Notes under the pieces: generated by a model
Told to the model about the DNA's origin: nothing
Database searches by the model: none
Seen by the model: only the letters and a program-made list of their open reading frames with translations
Assembly (NCBI RefSeq): GCF_001425835.1
Contig: NZ_LMDP01000003.1
Location: 690,001 to 754,000, forward strand
From: Afipia sp. Root123D2
GTDB lineage: Bacteria > Pseudomonadota > Alphaproteobacteria > Rhizobiales > Xanthobacteraceae
Direction of reading: 5' to 3'
DNA length: 64,000 nucleotides
Made by a program: the position numbers and the translations under genes
In this document: piece by piece, positions 28,682 through 37,520 of the stretch
Numbering within the stretch: position 1 is the first letter of the stretch
Layout of the letters: each line of letters starts with the position of its first letter

Positions 28682-29470
28682 ATGGCCATGAAAGGTTCGG
28701 GCATGACTGTCGAACAACGCTTGCCCCGCTTCGCGGTTCTGATCGATGCAGACAACACTTCACCGCAGATTGCCGAGGGACTATTCGAGGAGGTTGCCAA
28801 GTTCGGCGAGGCCAGCGTCCGCCGTATCTATGGCGATTTTTCCAACCAGCGCCTCAAATCATGGGCCGACGTCCTTCAGAAGTACGCGATCGACCCTTAT
28901 CAGCAGTTCGCCTACACCACCGGAAAGAACGCATCCGATATCGCACTCGTGATCGACGCGATGGATTTGTTGCACAGCGGTCGCTTCGACGGGTTTTGTC
29001 TGGTGTCATCCGACAGCGATTTTACCCGCCTCGCATCGCGGCTGCGCGAGCAAGGGGCCGAAGTTTATGGTTTCGGCGCTCAAAAGACGCCGGAAAGTTT
29101 CAGGCAGGCGTGTCGCAGATTTGTCTATACTGAGAACCTGCTTCCACACGCCCCATCCGAATCCGGCGCGCCGTCGAAGTCCGCGCCGCTCAAGCCTCCG
29201 AGCGCCGCGATTCCTGTGCTCAACAAAGCCCTCTCTCAATTTGAGACCGAGGATGGATGGGTCAGTCTCGGCGGCGTCGGAAAGCAGGTTTCAAATCTCG
29301 TTTCTGATTTCGACGTGCGCACCTATGGCGCCGCCAAGCTCAGTGACCTTGTCCGCAAGACGGGCGCGTTCGAGATCGAAAAAGCGGAGGGTGGACAGAT
29401 GCGCATTCGCGCCAAGCAACCCAAAAGCCCCACGACGACGTTCAAGACGGCTAAACATGCATCCCGATAA
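28682..29470 (+). CDS. NYN-domain protein with C-terminal LOTUS/OST-HTH domain
   Basis: The N-terminal 150 residues form a PIN-like NYN domain of the LabA/DUF88 type. Conserved acidic residues lie in FAVLIDADNTSPQIA, ASDIALVIDAMDLLHSG and CLVSSDSDFTRLASRLREQG. After a Pro/Ser linker, residues about 180-250 look like an OST-HTH/LOTUS domain (LSQFETEDGWVSLGGVGKQV ... KLSDLVRKTGAFEIE), a fold that binds RNA. A nuclease acting on RNA is the likely role, but no substrate is known. Codon 1 is uncertain: MTVEQRLPRF at 28703 has a better AAAGG ribosome-binding site. Confidence 0.85.
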   Translation: MAMKGSGMTVEQRLPRFAVLIDADNTSPQIAEGLFEEVAKFGEASVRRIYGDFSNQRLKSWADVLQKYAIDPYQQFAYTTGKNASDIALVIDAMDLLHSGRFDGFCLVSSDSDFTRLASRLREQGAEVYGFGAQKTPESFRQACRRFVYTENLLPHAPSESGAPSKSAPLKPPSAAIPVLNKALSQFETEDGWVSLGGVGKQVSNLVSDFDVRTYGAAKLSDLVRKTGAFEIEKAEGGQMRIRAKQPKSPTTTFKTAKHASR

Positions 29471-29479
29471 AACCGATCC

Positions 29480-29881
29480 CTAGCGCCACAGCCCGTAGGA
29501 CGCCCATTTCGATTCCGGAATCAGGCTGCCGATCTTGTAGCTGAAGGCCAGCACCTGCATGTGGTCGGGCGAACCTTTGCAGGTGAACGAGAACGAATAC
29601 CATTTCCCCCCGCTGCGAAACGCGCCGCCGGTGCCCTTGACCATATGACCGATATGAACGGGATGGGTCATGACGTCGGTCTTGGCGCGGTCGGGATGAA
29701 ACGGGTTGGCGTCGTGGCCGATCCGGTTCATCGCTTCCAGATCGCACACCTGCTCAAGCCGCGTCTCCGGATCGAGGCGCTTGAGGCTGGCGGCGAACCG
29801 CGGATCCATCGCGATGGCTGGCGCGAGGAAAGTGCCCAGCGCAGCAATCAGAACGACAGTGGCAAGCTTCACGGAAAACAC
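29480..29881 (-). CDS. Small secreted DUF930-type protein
   Basis: The 133-residue product has a clear signal peptide (MFSVKLATVVLIAALGTFLAPAIA, cut near residue 24). The mature domain begins MDPRFAASLKRLDPETRLEQ and contains VCDLEAMNRIG, which I recognise as the DUF930 pattern of Rhizobiales. Two Cys (VCDLEA and FTCKGSP) could form a periplasmic disulfide. Its function is unknown. It is convergent with the NYN gene; their stops are only 9 bp apart. Confidence 0.75.
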   Translation of the reverse strand: MFSVKLATVVLIAALGTFLAPAIAMDPRFAASLKRLDPETRLEQVCDLEAMNRIGHDANPFHPDRAKTDVMTHPVHIGHMVKGTGGAFRSGGKWYSFSFTCKGSPDHMQVLAFSYKIGSLIPESKWASYGLWR

Positions 29882-30216
29882 CCTCGGGAAACGTGGATTG
29901 ATCAGAGGCGGGATCGCTCGAACAGCGCGTGACCTGCGGTGTATCAGCGGAGCGTCCGGGCCTCAACTTCGACGGCATCATGGCCGCCTTCATGACCACG
30001 AGGACACTGTCGGCTCAAGGGGCTCTCGCAACCCGTGACGCTCTATGAGTGCGCATGGGCCGATCCGGCACCGATGAGCGCTGAGCTGTTGGGGCCGGCG
30101 TGACAAACGAAGCGTGGGGGAGGCGATAAGGGGATTGGCTGGCCGATGGGAGCCCGCGGCTTTTCCAGCGGGCTGGCAACGTCAGGGAATGCCTAAAAAT
30201 CCGACCGTCCGAATGA
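29882..30216. other. Gene-free interval between the DUF930 gene and tRNA-Leu
   Basis: These 335 bases contain no reading frame with family-like content on either strand. A 7-bp GC hairpin AGCCCGC / GCGGGCT occurs near 30150-30175 without a T-tract and may help end the tRNA-Leu transcript on the minus strand. No repeat or mobile-element remnant is visible. Confidence 0.5.
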
Positions 30217-30301
30217 TGGTGCCCAGGAAAGGACTCGAACCTTCACGCCTTGCAGCACAGGTACCTGAAACCTGCGTGTCTACCAATTCCACCACCTGGG
30301 C
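30217..30301 (-). tRNA. tRNA-Leu (anticodon CAG)
   Basis: The 85-nt class II tRNA on the minus strand has an encoded CCA. The acceptor arm GCCCAGG pairs with CCTGGGC. The anticodon stem CAGGT / ACCTG encloses TTCAGGT with anticodon CAG, and a long variable arm is present. The T arm contains GGTTCGAGTCC. Confidence 0.96.
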
Positions 30302-30445
30302 CCGGGCCGGTTAGTACGGATCGGGACGGCGCTTGTCAAATTCAGTTAGAGGCGCCTGAAGGGTCTGTACAGCCCGGAAATGATCGCGTATCGCGGAAAC
30401 GCCGGGCAGCTGCGCCCGGTTCGCACCATTTTCAGGATCGAGACC

Positions 30446-31414
30446 ATGTCAGCGCCAATCGATACCCTCGTCACGGTTTTCGGAGGATCGGGTTTTCTCG
30501 GCCGGCATGTGGTCCGGGCGCTGGCGCGCCGCGATTACCGGCTGCGGGTCGGGGTTCGGCGGCCTGAACTGGCCGGGCACCTTCAGCCGCTCGGCAAGGT
30601 CGGCCAGATCAGCCCGGTTCAGGCCAATGTCCGCTATCCGGCGTCGCTCGAAGCAGCGATGCGCGGCTCCAGCGTCATCGTCAACCTGATCGGCATCCTG
30701 GCCGAGAGCGGCGCCCAGACCTTCGACGCCGTGCAGGCCAAGGGCGCACAAGCCATCGCCGAAGCGGCGAGCCGGATCGGCGCCCGTGTCGTTCACATCT
30801 CGGCCATCGGTGCCGACGAAAATTCCGAGTCCGGCTATGCGCGCTCCAAGGCTGCCGGCGAAAAAGCCGTGCTCGCCGCCGCGCCGTCCGCGACCATCAT
30901 GCGGCCGTCCGTGGTGTTCGGCCCCGAGGATGAGTTCACCAACCGTTTCGCTGCACTGGCGCGCATCTCACCGATCCTGCCGCTGATCGGCGGCGGCCTC
31001 ACCAGAATGCAGCCGGTCTATGTCGGCGACGTCGCCGCCGCGATCGCCGATGCCGTCGACGGCAAAACCCGGCCCGGCGCGACCTATGAGCTGGGTGGTC
31101 CGGAAGTGATGACGATGCGCCAGATCATCGAACTGATCGTGGCCGTCGCCGAACGCAAGCCTGCCCTTGTGGCGTTGCCATTCCCGCTTGCCCATTTCCA
31201 ATCGCTATTCCTGCAGTTCGCGCCGGGCGCGTTCAAGCTGACGCCCGATCAGGTCGAATTGCTGCGCACCGACAACGTCGTGTCGAGCGAGGCCAAGGCC
31301 GCCGGCCTGACGCTGGAAGGCCTCGGCATACCGCTGGAATCGATGGCCGCGATCCTGCCGTCCTATCTCTGGCGTTTCCGCAAGACCGGTCAGTTCGCGC
31401 AGAACGGCACCTGA
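30446..31414 (+). CDS. Complex I NDUFA9-family NAD(P)-binding protein
   Basis: This is an atypical short-chain dehydrogenase related to the 39-kDa NDUFA9 accessory subunit of complex I; bacterial members are usually annotated as NAD-dependent epimerase-like. The start MSAPIDTLVTVFGGSGFLGR puts the Rossmann motif GGSGFLG at the N-terminus. The frame is open 22 codons upstream. The 322-residue product has VVHISAIGADENSESGYARS (YxxxK-like YARSK) and RPSVVFGPEDEFTNRFA. It is convergent with uppP, 11 bp apart. A direct role in complex I here is not shown. Confidence 0.85.
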   Translation: MSAPIDTLVTVFGGSGFLGRHVVRALARRDYRLRVGVRRPELAGHLQPLGKVGQISPVQANVRYPASLEAAMRGSSVIVNLIGILAESGAQTFDAVQAKGAQAIAEAASRIGARVVHISAIGADENSESGYARSKAAGEKAVLAAAPSATIMRPSVVFGPEDEFTNRFAALARISPILPLIGGGLTRMQPVYVGDVAAAIADAVDGKTRPGATYELGGPEVMTMRQIIELIVAVAERKPALVALPFPLAHFQSLFLQFAPGAFKLTPDQVELLRTDNVVSSEAKAAGLTLEGLGIPLESMAAILPSYLWRFRKTGQFAQNGT

Positions 31415-31425
31415 AGCAGCGGCTT

Positions 31426-32232
31426 TTACATTCCAAGCGCGAGCGCGATCAGGCCGAGTGTGCCGACGATCACGCGCCACCATGCGAACAGCACGAAGCC
31501 GTGGCGCGTGACGTAGTCGAGGAACGTCTTGACCACGATGATCGCGGTGATGAAGGACACGATGAAACCCACGGCGATCACCAGTCCGTGGTCCATCGTC
31601 ATGTCGGCGCGGCTCTTGTAGAAATCATAGACGAAGGCACCGACCATGGTCGGAATCGCCAGAAAGAATGAGAACTCGGCGGCCGCGCGCTTGTCGGCGC
31701 CGAACAGCATCGCCGCCACGATCGAGGCGCCAGACCGCGACACACCTGGAATCATCGCAGCGCATTGCGCAACGCCGATGCCGAGATACATCGGCAGAGA
31801 AAATCCCGTGGCGTCGTGATAGCGCGGCTTGAGGTCCTGCTGATCGACCCACAACAGCACCGCGCCGCCGGCGATCAGCGAGAAGCAGACAACCCACGGA
31901 TTGAACAGCACGTCCTTGATGAAGCCGCCGAACAACAGTCCCAGCACCACCGCGGGAAAGAACGCGAGCAACACGCCGATGACGAACCGCCGCGCCGCCG
32001 GATCGGAAAACATCCCGAGCGCGATCCGCCATAGCCGGTTAAAATAGATCGCGAGAATGGCGAGAATCGCGCCAAGCTGGATCATGACAGCGAAGGTTTT
32101 CCAGAAATTGTCCTGATCGAGTTGGAAAAATCGTTCCACCAGCAGCAGGTGTCCCGTGGACGACACGGGCAGGAATTCCGTCACCCCCTCGACAATGCCG
32201 AGGACGAGGGCTTTCAAGAGATCGAATAACAT
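31426..32232 (-). CDS. uppP: Undecaprenyl-diphosphatase
   Basis: UppP (BacA) dephosphorylates undecaprenyl pyrophosphate so the lipid carrier can be reused for peptidoglycan and O-antigen synthesis. The start MLFDLLKALVLGIVEGVTEF is canonical; the longer open frame upstream is not family-like. The 268-residue product has several membrane helices, the catalytic motif EGVTEFLPVSSTGH and the second motif PGVSRSGASI. It is divergent from the GST-fold gene across a 210-bp gap. Confidence 0.96.
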   Translation of the reverse strand: MLFDLLKALVLGIVEGVTEFLPVSSTGHLLLVERFFQLDQDNFWKTFAVMIQLGAILAILAIYFNRLWRIALGMFSDPAARRFVIGVLLAFFPAVVLGLLFGGFIKDVLFNPWVVCFSLIAGGAVLLWVDQQDLKPRYHDATGFSLPMYLGIGVAQCAAMIPGVSRSGASIVAAMLFGADKRAAAEFSFFLAIPTMVGAFVYDFYKSRADMTMDHGLVIAVGFIVSFITAIIVVKTFLDYVTRHGFVLFAWWRVIVGTLGLIALALGM

Positions 32233-32442
32233 CGGGGATAATCCGCAACGCTGGAGGGGGCGCGAACGGCGCTCTTGTCGCTTATTCGCCCATATGCCGC
32301 AATGAAAAAGCGGCCAAATGACGGTTGCCCGCCACGGGGCCGTGGGGCGGACGACCAATCATGGCGGAGTTTTGTTCTCATTTTCGCCAGAGAGCTTCTC
32401 TTAAGGTTCTTCTTAAGTTTCGCCGGTCTATCAAGGAGCATC

Positions 32443-33135
32443 ATGTTCACGCTGTATCACCACCCGTTTTGCCCACGCTCGCGGTTCGTGCGGCTCGTCC
32501 TCGGCGAGCATGGCCTCGATTCGCGGCTGGTTGAGGAGCGGGTCTGGGAGCGGCGGGAAGCCTTTCTGGCGATGAACCCGGCGGCCGCCACGCCGGTGAT
32601 GCTGGCCGAGGGCGCACCTCCCATCCCCGGGGCGCTCATTATTGCCGAGTATCTGGACGAGACCCACGGCTATGCCCTCGGCGAACGCCGGTTGCTGCCC
32701 AAGGACACCAATGAGCGCGTCGAGGTCCGCCGGCTGATGGCGTGGTTCAACGACAAGTTCTATGACGAGGTCTCGGGGCCGCTGGTGACCGAACGCGTCT
32801 ACAAGCGCTTCATGAACGCCGATCAGGGCGGAGGCGCACCCTCCACCGAAGTGCTGCGCGCCGCCCGGGCGAATGTACGCTATCATCTGGCCTATATCGG
32901 CTGGCTGGCGCGGACACGGAATTTCCTGGCCGGCGACCGGTTGACTTACGTCGACCTGATCGCTGCCGCGCATCTGTCGGCGATCGACTATCTGGGCGAT
33001 GTGCCATGGAACGAGGACGACGCGGCAAAGGCATGGTACGTGCGGATCAAATCCCGTCCGTCGTTCCGTCCGCTGCTCAGCGAGTGGATGGCGGGCCTGC
33101 CGGCACCGGCGCACTACGTGGATCTGGACTTCTGA
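32443..33135 (+). CDS. GST-fold protein, probably FtsZ-binding FzlA
   Basis: The 230-residue product has an N-terminal thioredoxin-like GST domain ([20 protein letters not shown]) and a helical C-terminal domain. The start is supported by AAGGAGC 4 nt upstream. The segments [20 protein letters not shown] and [16 protein letters not shown], and above all the C-terminal tail [11 protein letters not shown], resemble what I recall of FzlA. FzlA is the GST-like protein that curves FtsZ filaments and is needed for division in Caulobacter. If not FzlA, it is a generic glutathione S-transferase. It lies 33 bp before queG. Confidence 0.72.
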   Translation: MFTLYHHPFCPRSRFVRLVLGEHGLDSRLVEERVWERREAFLAMNPAAATPVMLAEGAPPIPGALIIAEYLDETHGYALGERRLLPKDTNERVEVRRLMAWFNDKFYDEVSGPLVTERVYKRFMNADQGGGAPSTEVLRAARANVRYHLAYIGWLARTRNFLAGDRLTYVDLIAAAHLSAIDYLGDVPWNEDDAAKAWYVRIKSRPSFRPLLSEWMAGLPAPAHYVDLDF

Positions 33136-33167
33136 CCTCACCCGCCGCTGACCCGACCGACGCCCGA

Positions 33168-34289
33168 ATGGCGGAGGTGAAAACCGCGCTGACCGGCGAG
33201 GCCCTCGCACTCGGCTTCGACACACTTGGGGTTACTGCGCCCGACTCGATCAGCGGCGCGGGCAAGCTTCTGCAGATCTTTCTCGATGACGGCGCGCATG
33301 GCGACATGGACTGGCTGGCGCGCGACCCCGAGCGCCGCGCCGATCCGCGCGTGCTGTGGAGCGAGGTGCGCTCGGTCATCATGCTCGGCGTCAACTATGG
33401 TCCCGACGAAGATCCAATGGCCGTGATCGCCCAGCGCAGCCGCGGCGCGATCTCGGTCTATGCGCGCGGCGACGACTATCATGAACTGATCAAGAAGCGG
33501 CTGAAGACGTTGGCGCGGTCGCTGCTCGCGCAGGCCGGCGGCGACGTCAAGGTTTTCGTCGACACCGCGGCGGTGATGGAAAAGCCGCTGGCGCGCACGG
33601 CGGGGCTCGGCTGGCAGGGCAAGCACACCAACCTGGTGTCGCGCGAATTCGGCTCGTGGCTGTTTCTCGGCGCGATCTTCACGACGCTGGTTTTGCCGCG
33701 CGACGCCGCCGAAATCGATCACTGCGGCTCGTGCCATGCCTGCCTCGATGCCTGCCCGACCGCCGCCTTCCCTGCGCCGTACCGGCTCGATGCACGCAAG
33801 TGCATTTCGTATCTGACAATCGAGAACAAGGGGCCAATCCCGCGCGAATTCCGCGCCGCCATCGGCAATCGCATCTACGGTTGCGACGACTGCCTTGCCG
33901 TCTGCCCGTGGAACAAGTTCGCGCAGCAGGGCCACGAAGCCAAGCTCGCCGCGCGCGACGAACTGCGCGCGCCGACGCTCGCCGAGCTTTCACGGCTCGA
34001 TGATGCGTCGTTCCGGGCCCTGTTCACCAAATCGCCGGTCAAGCGCATCGGCCGCGAGCGCTTCATTCGCAATGTGCTGACTGCGATCGGTAACTCCGGC
34101 GACCCGTCGCTGGCGCAAGACGCGCGGCGTCTGCTCGCCGATGACAGCGCCGTGGTGCGCGGCGCAGCGGTCTGGGCGCTGTCGCGCCTGCTGGCACCAT
34201 CCGAATTCGCCGAACTCGCGGCCTACGCCAACGACGATGACGAAACCGTCCGCAACGAATGGCGCGCAGCGATGCCGATCTCGGTCTAG
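33168..34289 (+). CDS. queG: Epoxyqueuosine reductase
   Basis: QueG reduces epoxyqueuosine to queuosine at tRNA position 34, using cobalamin and two [4Fe-4S] clusters. Visible are [20 protein letters not shown], the ferredoxin motifs [16 protein letters not shown] and [13 protein letters not shown], and a C-terminal HEAT-like stretch ([18 protein letters not shown]). The start [20 protein letters not shown] is a choice. The frame is open further upstream into the preceding GST-like gene, and an alternative non-ATG start a few codons earlier is possible. The product is about 373 residues. Confidence 0.93.
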   Translation: MAEVKTALTGEALALGFDTLGVTAPDSISGAGKLLQIFLDDGAHGDMDWLARDPERRADPRVLWSEVRSVIMLGVNYGPDEDPMAVIAQRSRGAISVYARGDDYHELIKKRLKTLARSLLAQAGGDVKVFVDTAAVMEKPLARTAGLGWQGKHTNLVSREFGSWLFLGAIFTTLVLPRDAAEIDHCGSCHACLDACPTAAFPAPYRLDARKCISYLTIENKGPIPREFRAAIGNRIYGCDDCLAVCPWNKFAQQGHEAKLAARDELRAPTLAELSRLDDASFRALFTKSPVKRIGRERFIRNVLTAIGNSGDPSLAQDARRLLADDSAVVRGAAVWALSRLLAPSEFAELAAYANDDDETVRNEWRAAMPISV

Positions 34290-34295
34290 GCGCAA

Positions 34296-34769
34296 TCAAT
34301 CCATCAGATGCCGCGCCATCTCGGGCCGCGCTTTCAATGCCGCGCTTTGCTTGGCGAATATTTTTGCGATCCGCTCCGGCGCGAAGTTCATGTCGACGAA
34401 ACCGGTAGCGACATTGGCGACCTCGCCATACTCGGCAATCAGGCCGTCGCGCAGTTTCATGATCGCGACGCCCTCGAACATCGCGCGTTGTCCCTTTGCT
34501 TCCGGCGGCAGCGAGCGATAGCTGAAGGTATAGCGCGCATAGAGAACGCGGCCGTCACTGACCGGATCGTGCATGTCCCAGCGGAAATCCGACGCCGTGC
34601 GATAGAACCAGTCGTCGATCATCTGCGCGATTTTTTCACGGCCTGTGAACGCGCCGTAGAACACGTCATGATAGACGCCGTCTTCGGTGAACAGCGCGGC
34701 GAATGCAGCGCCGTCGCGGCGCTCGACCGCACGGCAAAACTCATCGAGCATCTTGTCCGGCTGCATCAT
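34296..34769 (-). CDS. NTF2-like/SnoaL-like protein
   Basis: The 157-residue cytoplasmic product has the cone-shaped NTF2 fold pattern: LDEFCRAVERRDGAAFAALF, FTEDGVYHDVFYGAFTGREK, and beta strands including VLYARYTFSY and FEGVAIMKLRDGLIAEYGE. Members act as isomerases, dehydratases or small-ligand binders; the ligand cannot be told. The gene is convergent with queG (stops 6 bp apart) and follows the alpha/beta hydrolase on the same strand. Confidence 0.82.
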   Translation of the reverse strand: MMQPDKMLDEFCRAVERRDGAAFAALFTEDGVYHDVFYGAFTGREKIAQMIDDWFYRTASDFRWDMHDPVSDGRVLYARYTFSYRSLPPEAKGQRAMFEGVAIMKLRDGLIAEYGEVANVATGFVDMNFAPERIAKIFAKQSAALKARPEMARHLMD

Positions 34770-34812
34770 CGTCTCCCTTGCAGCATCGATTGTGACGGGA
34801 GATCAGCTCCGG

Positions 34813-35607
34813 TCAAGCGTCGGCAAGCTCACTCACCGCCGCCATGATCCGCGCAATATCCTGCGGGCGCGACAGCCGGTGATCGCCGTCCCGAACGAGC
34901 GTCAGCACCACATCGTCGCTCGGCAGGCAATGGGTCAGCGCAAAAGCATGCTGCCAGGGCACGTCCGGATCCTGCGCACCCTGCAGGATGCGCACCGGAC
35001 AACCGACATCGATGGCGCCGCCGAGCAGGAGATGATTGCGACCCTCCTCGATCAGTTCGCGGGTGATCGGATACGGATCGCCATATTCCGACGGCCGATA
35101 CCAGACGCCCTTCGTTTCGATCTCGTTGCGCACGTCCTGCGCGAAATTCTTCCACATCAGATCTTCGGTGAAATCCGGCGCCGGCGCGATCAGCACCAGC
35201 CCCGCAAGGGTCGCGCGCGGCGCGGCCGCTTTCCGCCGTGTCAGCGCGCGCGCCAGCAGAAGCGCCATCCAGCCGCCCATCGACGAGCCGATCACCACCT
35301 GCGGCCCTTCGCAGAAGGCGTCGAACACCGCGAGGCTTTCCTCGTGCCACCGACCGATGGTGCCCTCGGCGAAATCGCCGCCGGATTCGCCGTGGCCGGA
35401 GTAATCGAACCGCACACAAGCGCGGCGCTTCTCGGCGGCGAAGGCGTCCAGCGCCTCAGCCTTGGTGCCCCTCATGTCGGATTTGAAGCCACCCAGCCAG
35501 AACAGCCCGGGGGACGCCCCGGTCCGGGCGCGAACCGCGATCCTGCGCTGCCGGTCCGCGGCTCCAACATCGAGAAAAGCCGGCTGTTCGTCCGCTGGGG
35601 GGTTCAT
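34813..35607 (-). CDS. Alpha/beta hydrolase (ABHD10-like)
   Basis: The 264-residue serine hydrolase has the oxyanion region GLFWLGGFKSDMRGTKA, VRFDYSGHGESGGDFAEG, the nucleophile elbow VIGSSMGGWMALLL, the acid in LQGAQDPDVPW and the base in RDGDHRLSRPQD. The pattern resembles mitochondrial ABHD10 acyl-thioesterases, which remove S-acyl groups. That functional extension is an inference. It probably shares a transcript with the NTF2-like gene 43 bp downstream. Confidence 0.85.
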   Translation of the reverse strand: MNPPADEQPAFLDVGAADRQRRIAVRARTGASPGLFWLGGFKSDMRGTKAEALDAFAAEKRRACVRFDYSGHGESGGDFAEGTIGRWHEESLAVFDAFCEGPQVVIGSSMGGWMALLLARALTRRKAAAPRATLAGLVLIAPAPDFTEDLMWKNFAQDVRNEIETKGVWYRPSEYGDPYPITRELIEEGRNHLLLGGAIDVGCPVRILQGAQDPDVPWQHAFALTHCLPSDDVVLTLVRDGDHRLSRPQDIARIMAAVSELADA

Positions 35608-35873
35608 CTAGGACCACTCAAGGTTTCATTGTTCCGCCATACGTTATGGAGGGCCCGGATCGCAGGCGTCAACGACCCGATCAGACCTCCCGTTGCCTGC
35701 AAACGGTTGCGAAAGCGACACAGCATCGTTACGTCTGATCAGCGCTGTGCGGCTGACGTTGCCAAATTATCGCGTATTTGACGCTTTATGCTCGCAAGAC
35801 GCCCGGCCTGCTTGCCGGAAGGCATTTCATCCTTCAAAATAGCCTCTTCATTCACAACCTTGGAGAACCACCC

Positions 35874-36413
35874 ATTCGCCGTCCCAACAGAGCCCCGCCC
35901 GTAGCCGCCAAAGACGGGCCGCGCACCAACGATGAAATTCGCAATGCCCAAATCCAGCTGATCGACCAGCACGGTGTCAATCTCGGCCCGACCGAGACGG
36001 TCGTCGCGGTGAAGATGGCCATGGATGCCGGGATGGATCTGGTCGAGATCTCTCCCAACAATAATCCTCCCGTATGCAAGATCATGGACTACGGGAAGTA
36101 CAAGTATTCGGCGCAGAAGAAAGCCGCTGAAGCCCGCAAAAAGCAGAAGATCGTCGAGATCAAGGAGATCAAGCTCCGGCCGATGATCGACGATCACGAT
36201 TACGACGTGAAAATGCGCGCGATGCTTCGCTTCTTCGAGGAAGGCGACAAGGTCAAGATCACGCTGCGTTATCGCGGCCGTGAAATGGCCCACCAGGAAA
36301 TCGGCACCAAGCTGCTCGACAAGGTGAAGGCCGCCGTCGCCGATGTCGCAAAAGTCGAACAGGACGCCCGGTTCGAAGGCCGTCAGGTCGTCATGGTCCT
36401 GGCGCCACGCTAA
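35874..36413 (+). CDS. infC: Translation initiation factor IF-3 (ATT start codon)
   Basis: IF3 monitors start-codon pairing and keeps 30S subunits free. The start is ATT at 35874, preceded by TTGGAG at 35860-35865 with 8-nt spacing. The encoded protein (f)[20 protein letters not shown] matches the start of IF3 in this lineage, whereas the first ATG or GTG in frame is a poor match. The product is 179 residues, with the N-domain [15 protein letters not shown], the linker [20 protein letters not shown] and the C-domain [17 protein letters not shown]3 disfavours AUU starts, so autoregulation is expected as in E. coli. A strong terminator follows. Confidence 0.95.
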   Translation: MRRPNRAPPVAAKDGPRTNDEIRNAQIQLIDQHGVNLGPTETVVAVKMAMDAGMDLVEISPNNNPPVCKIMDYGKYKYSAQKKAAEARKKQKIVEIKEIKLRPMIDDHDYDVKMRAMLRFFEEGDKVKITLRYRGREMAHQEIGTKLLDKVKAAVADVAKVEQDARFEGRQVVMVLAPR

Positions 36414-36450
36414 ATGCCCGCTCCCGGATCGTTTTGCTGAAATAACCGCC

Positions 36451-36483
36451 AAAAAGGCCTGCCGGACCCCGGCAGGCCTTTTT
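36451..36483 (+). terminator. Intrinsic terminator after infC
   Basis: A 15-bp perfect stem AAAAAGGCCTGCCGG / CCGGCAGGCCTTTTT with loop ACC ends in a T-tract. It begins about 38 bp after infC and separates it from downstream genes, so infC is not read through into rpmI-rplT here. Confidence 0.93.
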
Positions 36484-36653
36484 CTTGCCGTTCAAACCCG
36501 CGCGACCGACACGGTTTGTGATTGAGACACACGGCGAATCCGCTTTTCCCGATCATCTGCCTGCCATAGAAGTCCCTCACCTTCAAAGCGGCCCGTATCG
36601 GCGGACTTCGTTTCGCCCGACTCAAGGGCTGAGCATCATCGATAGAGGTCCGC

Positions 36654-37298
36654 ATGACTGCGCCTGTTGTCACCGCCCCCACCACCGACGCGCGGCTTGG
36701 CAAGCGCCAGCGCCAACGGATGCGCATGCTGTGGACTCTCGGCATCCTGATTGCGAGTCTGGTGCTGTTCGTGCAGGCGAAGGCCAGCCCGGAGAGCTTC
36801 TCTCACGAATTCATCGAGGATATTGGCGCGATGCTGATCGGCGTCGCGGTTCTCGGCCGAACCTGGTGCGCGCTCTACATCGGCGGCCGCAAGCTGCAGG
36901 AGCTCGTCAAAAGCGGTCCCTACTCGATCGTTCGCAACCCGCTGTACGTTTTTTCCTGTATCGGTGCGATCGGAATCGGCCTCAGCACCGCAAGCATCGT
37001 TCTTGCGCTGGTGATGGCCGTGGTCGCGGGCCTGATTTTCCAGAACGTGATCCGGCTGGAAGAAGAGGCGCTCAGCGAACGGTTCGGCACGGCGTTTACC
37101 GATTATGCGAGCCGGGTGCCCCGGCTGTGGCCGCGGCCGTCATTGTGGCTCGATGTCGCAACCCTGAACGTGGCGCCCAACCGGGTGGTGCGGACCTTTT
37201 TTGACAGCGCCCTGATGCTGCTCAGCATCCCGGCGCTGGAACTGATCGAATACCTCCAACAGCTCCACATCCTGCCGGTCTTCCTGTACCTGCCCTAG
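36654..37298 (+). CDS. Isoprenylcysteine carboxyl methyltransferase-like membrane protein
   Basis: The 214-residue product has several membrane helices (about residues 22-40, 55-70 and 95-130). Its C-terminal SAM-binding pattern is typical of the ICMT/PEMT group: SGPYSIVRNPLYV followed by RLEEEALSERFGTAFTDYAS and RVPRLWPRP. Bacterial members methylate lipids or small molecules, not prenylated proteins. The substrate is unknown. It stands between infC and rpmI, which adjoin in many bacteria. Confidence 0.85.
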   Translation: MTAPVVTAPTTDARLGKRQRQRMRMLWTLGILIASLVLFVQAKASPESFSHEFIEDIGAMLIGVAVLGRTWCALYIGGRKLQELVKSGPYSIVRNPLYVFSCIGAIGIGLSTASIVLALVMAVVAGLIFQNVIRLEEEALSERFGTAFTDYASRVPRLWPRPSLWLDVATLNVAPNRVVRTFFDSALMLLSIPALELIEYLQQLHILPVFLYLP

Positions 37299-37468
37299 GA
37301 TCGGCGACAACAGGCGAACCTCCGATCTCTGTTGCCAATTTCGCCGTTCTCTGCAATAAGCCCAGCCTTCATCGCCCGGCTGAATAAGGGCTGCCGTGGC
37401 GATGTTTATGCCGACCATTTCTGGTTCTAGAAAAGTCGAGCATTTTCAACGCTCTAACGAGCATTTCA

Positions 37469-37506
37469 GCCGCAAAAGCGCCTCTTCGGGCGCGTTTTTC
37501 TGCGGC
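37469..37506 (+). promoter_or_regulatory. Stem-loop in the rpmI-rplT leader
   Basis: GCCGC (37469-37473) pairs with GCGGC (37502-37506), and inside it GCGCC pairs with GGCGC around TCTTCG. Flanking A and T runs allow more pairs. It ends 14 nt before the rpmI ATG, next to the ribosome-binding site AGGAGAG. It could be an L20 autoregulatory site or a short attenuator (GTTTTTCT follows the inner stem); which is not known. Confidence 0.5.
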
Positions 37507-37520
37507 AACAGGAGAGCCAA

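Noticed and set aside
30114..30314. Plus-strand frame containing RKGLEPSRLAAQVPE
   Set aside because: This is the antisense of tRNA-Leu, another common spurious call.
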